The notes beneath the pieces were generated by a model, which was given only the letters and a program-made list of their open reading frames with translations, was not told where the DNA came from and ran no database searches. 64,000 bases of DNA from Persicaria tinctoria. Its lineage: Eukaryota > Streptophyta > Magnoliopsida > Caryophyllales > Polygonaceae. The stretch spans positions 31,927,120-31,991,119 of the forward strand of contig JBANSL010000010.1 in assembly GCA_037127255.1 (NCBI GenBank). The letters run 5' to 3'. Positions 18,138 through 28,932 of this stretch are shown in pieces (the stretch's first letter is position 1; the number at the start of each line of letters is the position of its first letter). A program made the translations under genes and the position numbers.

Positions 18138-19964
18138 AGCCCTCAACCGAGCCGAGTCCTTAGGACCGCCTACGGATCCGATGATTCGACACCTCAAAAA
18201 CAATTGTTTATCCATGTTGAAAGGAATTAGTATTTTGGTTTGGAATGTATGCGGAGCAGGTAACAACGAATTCATGAATGCAATGCGGGAGCTTATTCGC
18301 ACTCACCGCCCTAGTGTCCTAGCCCTTGTGGAACCTAGGATCAGTGGTTATACTGCAATGAGAGTTTGCAACCGAATTGGGTTTGACAGTTGGTCCCGGG
18401 TTGAAGAAGAAGGATTTGCTAGAGGGATCTGGTTGTTATGGAGATCGACTGAAGTGCAGGTCAATGTAGTGTCCAGCCATCATCAACACATCACTGCAGA
18501 AATCAATAGAATAGGGGAGGAACCTTGGGTTCTTTCGGCTATCTATGCCTCTCTAAATCATGCGTCGAGAAGGCATGTATGGAGTTCGCTAACGAAATTC
18601 GCCAACCGAAATAACCGCTCGTGGATCCTTGCGGGGGACTTCAATGCTACTCTTAATAATCACGAGAGATCTCAGTCATCGGTTGGGTCTAACAGAGCAT
18701 CACAGGTGTTCAGGAATAACATTGAGGAGTTGCAGCTAATTGACATGGGTTTTAACGGAGTCCCCTACACTTGGTGGAGAGGGCGATCCACCCAGAACCG
18801 CATGACAGCAAGGCTAGATAGAGGGTTATGCACGGCTGATTGGAGAGACAGATTCCCGAATGCCTATATCAACCACCTCTCGGCACCCTACTCTGACCAT
18901 CTCCCGATCCTGGTGTGCATTGATCAGTTAGAGTCGACGTTTACATGACGATTAAGGCCGTTCCGTTTTCAAGCGGATTGGCTGCTCCATGAAAAGTTTG
19001 GTGAGTTTGTTTCATCACATTGGAGAACTTTGACTGATGCTTGCGCCTCTCTTGATGGTCTATCCAAAGATTTAGATAAATGAAATAGGGAGGTCTATGA
19101 CAACCTATTCAAACGAAAGCGTCGAACGTGGGCTAGGTTGGAAGGTGTAAGAAGGAAACTTGCCGAGAGAGTCACAAGACACTATCTACAACTGGAGAGG
19201 ACTTTATGCACTGAGTTGGAGCAGGTTTTGCAGCAGGAGCAAATACATTGGTTCCAAAAATCAAGAGCTAACTTCTTGCTTCACGGTGATTGGAACACTA
19301 GATTCTATCATGTGTCGACGTTGGTTAGACAAAGCACAAACCGAATTTCAGCTCTCAAATGAGAATCCGGTGAGTGGACGGATAATCTGGATGAAATTCA
19401 GTCAATGGTGGTGTCTTTCTTTGCCAGGCTTTACACCGAAAATAGACTGGATCAGGGGCCTATGGTGACGTATGAAATCTTCAAGTTTCTGATTTTGGAG
19501 TCTTATTAGGCTGAAGCTATTGCAGCTCCCTTCACAGCGGAGGATGTCAAAAGTGTGATGAAGATCATGGGCCCGTACAAAGCCCCCGAACTGGATGGAT
19601 ACCCCGCAATTTTCTATCAACGGAATTGGGAGGTGGTAGGGGAGCAAGTTCTGAAACTGTGATTAAAATGCTAAATCAAGGGATTTTTCCCAATAAGGTT
19701 GGAGACGCTTTGCTGGTGCTCTTGCCGAAGGGTTAAGCTCCCGAGAGTCCTTCTCAATTTTGCCCCATATCACTTTTGAACGTGATTTTCAAAATAGCAA
19801 CAAAGGTTATTGTGAGGAGACTCAAGCCAGTCCTCAAATCCCTGATATCCCCGGCCCAAGTCAGCTTTGTTCCCGGTCGCCAAATAATAGACAATGTGGT
19901 GGTGGTTGAGGAGGTCTTGCATTCTATGGCAGAACGAAACGAGCACAGAAAGTGGATGGTTTAA
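18112..19964 (+). pseudogene. L1 ORF2 part 1: endonuclease and start of reverse transcriptase
   Basis: The endonuclease is whole in one frame (18112-18948): SILVWNVCGAGN, LALVEPRISG, ILAGDFNATLNN, GVPYTWWRGR, ARLDRGLC and YSDHLPILV cover the usual catalytic motifs, including D/N at GDFNAT and SDH at the end. Reverse transcriptase follows in pieces: IHWFQKSRANFLLHGDWNTR (about 19240), then FKIATKVIVRRLKPVLKSLI and SPAQVSFVPGRQIIDN (about 19780-19890). A TGA at 18946-18948, TGA at 19081-19083, TGA at 19360-19362 and frame changes break it. Homology ends near 19964, where Copia sequence begins. Confidence 0.82.
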
Positions 19965-20000
19965 AGTGATTCCAACCATAGTATTAAAAATGTCTATATT

Positions 20001-22979
20001 GTGAATGGTTTAAAGTATAATTTGCTTAGTGTTTCTCAATTATGTGACAGTGGCAACAATGTCAGATTTAACAAGAAAAGATGTCTAGTGTGCAGAGAAG
20101 ATACACGTGAAGTTATACTGACTGCATATCGTTACAACAATATATACGCTGTAAATGCTGATCAAGTGGCACAAGGAAGCTTAACATGTCTAAAGGCTTT
20201 GACGGACGATCCAAAGCTCTAGCACAGGAGACTCGGTCATGTGAGTCCACATACACTACATAAGCTTGTGTCCAAAGGGCTTGTAAGAGGGCTACCTGAG
20301 ATGGACTTCAAAGGTATTGATATGTGCAATGCATGCACACGAGGTAAACAAACACGTAGCTCTTTCAAACCCATAAAGGTTGTAAGTACTTCTAGACCCC
20401 TTGAACTTTTACATATGGATTTATGTGGTCCTATTCGATTCAAATCTCCCAATGGTAAAAAGTACATGCTTGTTGTTATTGATGATTTTTCTAGATATAC
20501 TTGGGTTGCATTTTTAAAAGAAAAATCAGAGGCCTTATTTGAGTTTTCAAAACTTTATAAGGAATTGCAAACTTTAAGAAACGAGCCCATAGTGTCAATT
20601 CGAAGTGACCGTGGTAGGGAGTTTGATCAATTTCAGTTTGATTTATTTTGTGCTAAATATGACATCTCCCATAACTTTTCTGCTCCTAGGACACCTCAAT
20701 AAAACGGGGTTGTGGAACGAAAGAACCGCACCTTAGAGGATATGGCCAGGACTATGCTTTTAAAAAATGCATTACCTAAAGCCTATTGGGCTGAAGCTGT
20801 TAACACAACTAACTATATTTTGAATCGTTGTCTTATTCGTTCCATCTTAAAGAAAACTCCTTATGAACTTTTCAAAGGGCACAAACCACTTATATCTTAT
20901 TTTAAACCCTTTGGCTGTACTTGTTTTATTCATAACAATGGAAAAGATAACATTGGGAAATTTAATGCGCGTAGTGATGAAGGTATATTTCTTGGCTACT
21001 CCACAAGTAGCAAAGCTTATAGAATCTTCAATAAAAGGACCCAGTTAGTTGAAGAAAGTATACATGTTATATTTGATGAATGTAATGACGGTTCTTTGAG
21101 TGAAAGTGTTGCAGATATAGATCTTAACATCCATGCAGAGAACGAGGAAGGTGATGATGCTGCTACCAAGAACACAGAGAAGAGGAACATGCATGAACAA
21201 ATTCTCAACACTGAAGAATTGGCCTAAGGTGTTGAAGATTTGTCCAAAGCCCTTGGTGTCCAATCCAATAGTGTTGAAATGTCAGAAACTGCTGTAACTG
21301 AATCTAACAGGGCTATGAAGTCAGATTTACCTCAAATCAATCCTGCTGGTGTGACGAATCAAGGAGCTGAGACTAGAAAAAGAAAATTCAAATACTCCTC
21401 ATCACACTCATTAAAGGATATCATTTCTGACCCTACTTCTAGTGTTCAAACTCGTTCTAAACTTAAAGATCTTTGTGCTTTTCATGCATTTGTTTCTCTT
21501 ATTGAACCAAAGAAGGTAGATGAGGCCCTTCAAGAGCCAGATTAGATCATTGCTATGCAAAGTGAGCTTAACGAATTTGAAAGGAACAAAGTCTGGACCT
21601 TGAAGCCTAGGCCAAAGCATCAATCAGTCATTGGAACACGATGGGTATTTCGAAAGAAGCTAGATGAGAATGGTAAGATCGTGAGGAACAAGGCAAGGCT
21701 TGTTGCTCAAGGCTACAATCAAGAGGAAGGTATTGACTACGAGGAGACCTTTGCTCCCGTAGCCAGACTTGAAGCCATTCGTATATTATTAGCATTTGCA
21801 TCTTTCATGAGCATAAAGTTATATCAAATGGATGTCAAGTGTGCTTTTCTCAATGGTTTCTTAGAAGAAGAAGTTTATGTGGCTCAACCCCCAGGTTTTG
21901 AAAGTTTGGAAATTTCTAATCATGTTTATAAACTTGACAAAGCGCTTTATGGTTTGAAACAAGCCCTAAGAGCTTGGTATGAGCGCTTGTCAAAGTATCT
22001 TTTAGAAAATAATTTTAAAAGGGGGTTGATTGACAAGACTCTTTTTATCAAGACCAAAGGAAAGGACATTTTGGTTATTCAAATTTATGTTGATGATATA
22101 TTATTTGGTGCTACTAACACATCTTTCTGCAAGGAATTTTCTGACATTATGTGCAGTGAATTTGAGATGAGCTTGATGGGTGAACTCAACTTCTTTTTGG
22201 GATTACAAGGTCATCAATCCAAGAAAGGGATCTTTGTCAACCAAAGCAAGTACACTAAGGATCTCTTGAAGAAGTTCAAGATGGATCAATCCAAAGCAGC
22301 CAAGACTCCCATGAGCTCAACATTATCCCTAGATCAAGACAAGACTGGGAAGAGTGTCAATCAAAAGGAGTATCGGGGAATGATTGGATCTCAACTATAT
22401 CTTACAGCTAGTAGACCTGACATCATGTTTAGTGTTTGCATGTGTGCTAGGTTTCAAGCTGATCCTAAAGAATCTCACCTTGTGGCTGTGAAGAGGATCT
22501 TTCGATATCTCAATGGCACTAAGGAGCTTGGACTATGGTACCTAAAGCAAAAGGATTTCACATTAATCGGGTATTCTGATGCAGATTTTGTAGGCTATAA
22601 GGTGGATAGGAAGAGCACATCAGGATGCTGCCATATCTTAGGAGCATCTTTGATTAGTTGGCATTCTAAGAAACAAAACTCAGTTGCCCTATCCACTGCA
22701 GAAGCCGAATACATAGCAGTTGGAGCATGCTGCTCCCAAATCCTTTGGATAGCTCAGCAAATGCGAGATCTTGGCATCAACCTCAAAGGCATTCCCATTA
22801 AGTGTGACAATACAAGTGCCATCTCCATTACAAAGAATCTTGTTCAGCATTCAAGGACCAAACATATTGATGTAAGGCATCATTTCATTAGAGACCATGT
22901 CGAAAAAAGGTGATGTGTCCATTTCTTTTATTTCAACTGATTATCAATGGGCTGACATTTTTACTAAGCCTTTTGGCAG
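20001..22979 (+). pseudogene. Copia pol: integrase, reverse transcriptase, RNase H
   Basis: GAG-pre-integrase HRRLGHVSPHTLHKLVSKGL, integrase core with MDLCGPIRF and RSDRGREFD, then the reverse transcriptase set [40 protein letters not shown] and [18 protein letters not shown]. The active site [11 protein letters not shown] is present. RNase H shows GYSDADFVG and ALSTAEAEY. Stops at 20220-20222, 20700-20702, 21225-21227 and 21543-21545 and a frameshift in the A run near 22906 disable it. Three of the stops are explained by single C-to-T or G-to-A changes from conserved Trp or Gln codons. The 452-codon block 21555-22913 is otherwise clean. Confidence 0.92.
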
Positions 22980-23519
22980 AGGACATGTTCACCTTCATTA
23001 GACGAGAGATTGGGATGCTTAATAAGGATGCACTTTCGTAGGGGGAGCTTTCCCTTTACGAAAGATAAATTCTACTCAGTGTCACAAGACCCTTGAGTTT
23101 TATGTCAAGGTTTGTGAACTGAATGGTAGAAAACAGATATCGGATCGTATATATTTGGTTAATATCTTTTTAGATATTTGATTAAGTATTATTTTCATCG
23201 GATTTCAAAATATTTTATTTATGTCACATATTTTATCCGTAGAGATATTTTTGGAACAAAATATTTTCGGTTATTTCCCTCCTATTCTAAAATGGTTAAG
23301 AGAAGATTTGAGTTTTGAATTGAAATATTTTTTTTTTCAAATTGGCAATGTTATCATTACTTTCATTGGAACCCTAAACCCCGTCCCATCACTCAAATCT
23401 CTCCTATTTAAAACCCAAACCCCACTCGATTACCTCATAACCTCAGAACTACCCAAAACTCTTCCAATTCTCCTTCTTCAACCTCTCAAGCTATCCTGAA
23501 ACCCTAACCGACTACCTCC

Positions 23520-25243
23520 ATGGCTCCCAAATCAAAGAAAGCTTCCACACCCAAAAGACTTGGCGCCACCCCCAAGGGACGTCAGGTCACTACTACTTCT
23601 CCTACACCAGAACTCACTCCTCAAGCTATCGTCCCTGCTGTTGTCCAGAGCACCATCGCTGAGAGCACGACTATAGTAACCAAGGGCTCTCAAAAATGCT
23701 CTGCTAAGAAGCCTCTCAGTGCGAAGCAGAAAGGGAAAAAGAATGTCATCGTTGAGGAGGTGGATGAGGAAGAAGAAGAGGAGGATCTTGATGCTATTCT
23801 GGAAAGGGATGCAGCCAAGGAAGCCGAAGAAGAAGCTTTAAGGAAGAAAAAGGCTGAGGAGGAGGCCGATCTTGCAAGGAAGCTAGTAGAGGAGGAAGTT
23901 GAGAGAATCCGAAAGGAAGTCGAGGCGGAGGCTCTCAAGGAGGTTCCTTCTGAAGAGGAGCCTGAGGAAGACGAATCCGGAGAGGACGAGGATACCGATG
24001 AAGACAACGCTGAAAGGTCCGGTGAGGACTCGGGGTCAGAGGAAGAAGAGGAAGAGGAGCCCGAGCATGCTCCCTCTCCTTCTCCTCCTCCTCCTCCCCC
24101 GTCTCCAAAGAAGCGAAAAGCCTCTACAGCCAAGCCTCCTTCTCCCAAGCGCACCAGGAAGGGCACTCTCAGAGGCTTTGAGGCACCTGCCAAGAGGGCT
24201 GCTCCAACACTTGCTCGCAGGAAGAATGCTGATCCGCCCGCCTACATCCAGGTAAACCAATCCTTACCCTCTTCATAGTTTGAAAATGTTGAAACGACTG
24301 GAAAGTGGGTAGATGAGTTTCGAACTCGTAGGATATGCTGTTCTGATTTTTTAGATATTGCGTTCTTTGAAGCTTTGAATTTACCATGCATTGCTATTCT
24401 TAAAAAATCCTCAGCCTTGACCCTTCTCAATCTTGAGACCGTCTATTATCCCCAACTCACCCGCCTATTCTATATAAACCTCAAAGCCAAACACATTGAC
24501 GATGGTTGGTTCTTGGAATCTGTCGTCAAGGGAGTTAGAATCTCCTTCAACTCCTTTGACTTCGCTGATTTCTTTGGCCTACCAAGCCCTTGTCCACCCT
24601 CTAAAGAAAACCCCTCTAAAGAAGACTGCATTACCCTTGCCCGATCCAAATATCTTCTACCCGAAGCATCTACCAGCACCTCAAAGCAGCTAACCCACTC
24701 ATCCCTTACCCTAGAGGCAAAGATCATATTTAACATCATTGTGCGTTGCCTCTTACCCCGTCTAAACTCCGGCTCTCTCCTGACCGACAATGCCATGATC
24801 CTACTTTACCGAATCCTCAATGGCCTTGATCTTGATATGGCCAACACCATTTTAGGATCCATGGCTCACACTAGAAAAGCCAGGAAAGGAACTCTCCTCC
24901 CTTTTGCTACCCTTTTGACCCAAATCTTCAAAGCTTCTGGAATCGATTTTAAAAATGAAGAACATCATCGTCATATGGGTAAGTTTGAATCCAAGAGCCT
25001 TGAAAAGATTGGCATCACTCGGTACCCCCAAGGGACTTAGAGTCTTGCCTCTCCTTCAAAAGCTCTTCCCACTACCTCAGTCGTTGATGAACGCATGGAC
25101 AACCTGGAGTTGGGCTTGGAGGAAGTTCGCCTGGATTTCAAGGAGCTGCACAAGGAGTTTATGGCGGAGATGAGCGGGATAACCAAGCTGTTGCAAGGTC
25201 TGTGGTCGCGGCTCACTGATGATATTCCGGACGATGAAGCTTA
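23520..25243 (+). pseudogene. Sirevirus env-like / 3' ORF region
   Basis: The first frame (23520-24278) starts MAPKSKKASTPKRLG and has a long Glu/Lys/Arg coiled-coil-like segment (residues 80-150), acidic runs, a Pro/Ser run and a basic KKRKAS motif. After a TAG at 24276-24278 the same phase continues with FENVETTGKWVDEFRTRRIC, then a further frame (24375-25040) with DDGWFLESVVKGVRISFNSF. A third short frame ends near 25243 with coiled-coil-like NLELGLEEVRLDFKELHKEF. Sireviruses often carry a frame here; membrane features expected of a true envelope are not evident. Broken by stops and frame changes. Confidence 0.6.
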
Positions 25244-25576
25244 GCCTTACCCTACCCTACCCTAACCCCAAATCTGAAACATTGCTGGTTTTTGGAAACT
25301 GTTTCAAAACTTTTGGTGACTGTTTTGCCTCCTTCGTTGGTTGAAAGACAAAAAGGGGGAGATGATCTGTGGTGGTGTTAGACTTTTTAAAACTGTTGCG
25401 ATTTAAAGGTCTTGGAAGACCTTGATTTTGTTTTCAGTTGGATGGTTTTCATGCTTTAAAATTTTGATCCAACATTTGTCTAACCCATGCAGGTACTTAG
25501 TCCGATTTTACTTATATTATATATGCTTGACTAAGTTGCAGGGATGCATAGGTTTTATCTTTCATCAAGGGGGAGA

Positions 25577-26604
25577 TTGATAACTCCACTCCCTTGATGA
25601 AAATCGGAATAAGTTTCAAAGGCCTTGACAGTCTGTTTGTGTCAAAGGTCTTGAAGCTTTAACAGTGTTGATGAAACACAAAACCTGTTCTATATGATAT
25701 TATGTTTGAATATTATTTTATGTTATTATATGCTTCCATTATATTATTATATATACACTAACCTTTCAAGAAGTATTTTCGAATATTATTTCCTTCCTTA
25801 TGTTGTAATTTGAGAATATTCAAATCGGAAGATCACGGTCTCCGAAGTTTCCAAAGATAGAAGATCCAGCTCAAGCCATGATCCTCTCTAGCTGTTGGTG
25901 AAGATCCTTAGGCACCGATTTGTTTCAATATAAAGAAAAGGAAGAAGAAGACAGTCACACATCTGTTGAACACAAGCTTTCATATACTCAAGCCTTCAAG
26001 CGAGATCTGTCTTCTTCGTGTGCTCTCTGCTAGTCCTTAAGAGTCTATTATTTCATTTCAAAACATTTGAGAGTTACACAGTGAGCTTATAGGATATATT
26101 TTATTATAGTGTTATACTCGAGAGTTTGTAACTCAAGAAGTGAACACTAGGCGATTGATTCACTAAGTGTAAGAGGATTGTACTAGATAGCATAGAGAGG
26201 TGGAGCTCTTCTAGATTGGTCTAGGACTCCAAGGGAACGTGAGTTGACTAGATTGCAATTGTATAGGAGAGAGGCTTCTCGGTGAGCTATTAGGATCCTA
26301 AGTCTTGTGAATCAATAAAAGCCGGTTGAATCCTAGGGTTGTGGAAGAACCCTAGGCGGGGACGTAGGCCTAGTTCGTGCCGAACCTCGTAAACAACTCA
26401 TCGAGTCCTTTATTTACCGCTTTACCTTATTTCCGCACTTGGTTCAATTGTTTAACTTTGTGATTCAGGTTTTCATAGAAAAGACTAAGTCTAATCTCAA
26501 AGGGTTTTGCACGAGCTTCAAAAGTCTTGAGACTATCTACAAAAAAACCGGCATACTCTATTCAACCCCCCTTCTAAAGTATTTCTATATTACTTTGTTT
26601 TACA
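25577..26604 (+). repeat. 3' LTR of the Sirevirus-like element
   Basis: Starts TGATAACTCC directly after the purine tract and ends near TTTTACA before L1 sequence (LCSLPLYVMQSSF) resumes. It contains GGGACGTAGG and CCGAACCTCGTAAAC near 26359-26395 and ATTCAACCCCCCTTCTAAAG near the end, both common in plant Copia LTRs of this type. The 5' partner is deleted, so the boundary cannot be proved by comparison. Confidence 0.7.
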
Positions 26605-26609
26605 TTATC

Positions 26610-28284
26610 GAACCTTCAAGTTTTATGCAGCCTCCCGTTGTATGTGATGCAGTCTTCTTTTGTCCCTAGAAATGTTTGTGATGGTATCGACAAACTGATC
26701 AGGGGCTTTATTTGGGGCTCATCGACTGAACATCGCAAAATACACCTGCTGTCCTAGGATGAATTGAAAAAACCAATTACATCTGGGAGGCTCGGTCTCC
26801 GAGCAATGAGAGAATTGAATCAAGCAACTCTCGCCAAGCTTGCGTGGAGGCTAATCTAACAACCTTCGTCGATCTAGAGTCAGCTAATTCGAGGGAAATA
26901 CGGTAACGGGCGTCTCGATGTGGACATGTTTGTCAAAGGCAGAGGATGTTACCGGACCTGGAGGGAGATTGCTCATGGTGCGGCGGTGCTGCTCCCAGGA
27001 TTCCGAGTGTTGGTGAGGAATGGTACTTCAACTCTCTTTTGGTTGCACCCTTGGCTGCCGGAGAAGCCTTTCATGGATTCAGCTTTGGGGATAATTTCGG
27101 AGGAATATTTGGGAGCGACTGTGGCGGAGATGTGGAGCGATAGTGGTTGGGATTGGGCAACCATTTCGCCCCTGTTACCACAAGACATCCTTCTCCAGCT
27201 GCAATCAGTGCACTTATTCGACGAACCGGATGCAATCGACAAATTATATTGGGATCACACGAGCTCGGGGGAGTTCTCTACAAAATCAGCTATCCAAATC
27301 ATTCAGGGACTGCATTCGGTTCAAACAGAGGAGGTGTGGAAGAACATATGGCGGATACCAGCTCAACAGAGAGTCCGAGCTTTCATCTTTTTGGTGGCAT
27401 ATAACAGCGTCTTATGCAACGAGATTAGAGTTAAACGACATCTATCCAATTCCAAGGGCTGTCCCAGGTGTGCTCGAGATGAGTCTACGTTGGATCTGCT
27501 AAGGGATTGTCCACGGGTCCGAGATGCCTGGAATTAGTTAGCTGGGATCTCGTTGCCCGGGGGCTTCTTTACTGAGATGGAGGTAAGCAGATGGGTGGAG
27601 AAAAATGTCGAAAAAGAGGATAAATGGAGCTCAACCTTGGAAGTGCAGGAAGTGCGGGAACACGTTGATCTTCGAACACAAGGCCTCGGTGGCCGGGCTC
27701 GTGGCCACGGTGGTAAAGCAAGTCCGAATATAACAGGAAATCAGCTCCACAACCACGTCACTTCACGTTGTGGCCGCTCCGGGCAACGCCGTAGAGATGA
27801 TGTGGCTTCCGCCCCCGACGGCCTGGATCAAGCTCAATGCAGATGGCACATCGAAGGGAAACACAGGGCTGACCGGAGGTGCAGGAATATTCCGAGGACC
27901 CTCAGGGGAGTTCATCCATGCCTACACCTTTAAGTGTGGAAATTGTTCTGCTATATCGGCTGAGTTATGGGCGGTGTACCACGGTCTTCGTGTGGCCAAC
28001 AAGCAAGGGTTGGCTCGTTTGATTATTGAATCCGATTCGGTTGAGGCTTGTACTCTACTTGGGTCTAGATCCCTAAACCCCCACCCTTGCTAGAAACTGA
28101 TCAACCGTTGCCGCCGAATGATTGATGATTTCAGGGGGGGGGTGGTGATCTGCAATATTAGACGCCAAGCTAATTCTACTGCTGATCTTCTGGCAAATTG
28201 GTCTCTCAACCTTATTGATGCTTTTACTGAATTTCCTAGTCCTCCTCCTTGTCTAGTTAATATTGCTGTACTCTCACCCAATTG
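26610..28284 (+). pseudogene. L1 ORF2 part 2: end of reverse transcriptase, zf-RVT and RNase H
   Basis: Frames continue the L1 protein: SLPLYVMQSSFVPRN, DKLIRGFIWGSSTEHRKIHL, then zf-RVT (26920-27537) with WRIPAQQRVRAFIFLVAYNS and GCPRCARDESTLDLLRDCP. RNase H follows (27770-28093): WIKLNADGTSKG carries the first Asp, ISAELWAVYHGLRVA the Glu, and IIESDSVEA the second Asp. Stops at several places, for example in LLS*DELKKP and at 28091-28093, show decay. Confidence 0.85.
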
Positions 28285-28369
28285 AGGGTATATTATTATT
28301 ATTATTATTAATAAAATTCTAGGATACCATTCCTACCTTCGGATAAAAAAAGTAATATTACTTTATTCG

Positions 28370-28927
28370 TGTGATATTTTTATAATCGGTCTTTCTATCC
28401 TACTATTGAGTGGTCCGTATAGATAGCATACGCTCCTTTTGAACAACGAGTGAATGCACTTTGTTGAGCCCGGGCAGAGTGTCCTGAGCGACAACGGTGG
28501 AACGAAGACTGTCGTAGCCGAGATCATCGAGACCCATCAGGAACTGATGAGTCCGCTCTCCATCCCGTTCTTTGACATGGTTGTCGCATGTACAAGCACG
28601 AGGAGCCTAGTGAGAGTCAAGTTCCTTCCATAGCTTGGTAAAACAACCAAAATAGGCCGACACCGACTGACCATCCTGTCGACAGCGAGCGATTTCAGAT
28701 CTCAACTGCAGAATCCGAGGGTCATTGCCGATAGAGAAACGTTGAGAGAGATCATCCCAGAGCTCCTTGACGGTGGAGCGAAAGAGGGTTTGATGGACTA
28801 AGCAATCTATCCGATGAGCATCGCATTGACAGGCCTCCAATATTGATGATCAGAGGACGTAGCAGGCGGCTGGACAATGGATCTGTCAATGAAACCATCT
28901 TTGTGTTTTGCAGAGAAAGCGTTTTTC
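28370..28927 (-). pseudogene. Copia gag fragment, distal part
   Basis: On the minus strand, after the inner element, the protein continues MKNAFSAKHKDGFIDRSIV, then with a frame change ELWDDLSQRFSIGNDPRILQ and RSEIARCRQDGQSVSAYF, and finally HQFLMGLDDLGYDSLRS followed by LPGLNKVHSLVVQKERM. This is the UBN2-type gag of plant Copia elements. Stops and a frameshift near 28810-28840 disable it. It ends at the L1 target duplication. Confidence 0.8.
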
Positions 28928-28932
28928 ATAGC

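Larger units (their letters stand above)
19965..26604 (+). mobile_element. 5'-truncated Sirevirus-like Copia element
   Basis: The 5' LTR, gag and protease are missing; the element begins near 19965-20000 inside the integrase region. It retains integrase, reverse transcriptase and RNase H, then an env-like region with acidic coiled-coil coding, a polypurine tract (CAAGGGGGAGAT, about 25565-25576) and a 3' LTR (25577-26604). The order and the extra 3' frame fit Sireviruses. L1 sequence resumes near 26605. Confidence 0.85.
17574..28350 (+). mobile_element. L1-type LINE with 19-bp TSD, interrupted by Copia
   Basis: AGTAATATTACTTTATTCG occurs exactly at 17555-17573 and 28351-28369. Order inside: the tail of ORF1, AP endonuclease, start of reverse transcriptase, [Copia insertion 19965-26604], end of reverse transcriptase, zf-RVT, RNase H, then a (TTA)n run at 28291-28310 and a short A-rich 3' end. 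The 5' end is truncated. The central reverse transcriptase block with the YADD motif is missing at the Copia junction, so a deletion removed both it and the 5' half of the Copia element. Confidence 0.92.

Noticed and set aside
23690..24193. Minus-strand Ser/Gly-rich frame of 167 codons
   Set aside because: Antisense shadow of the acidic Sirevirus 3' frame.
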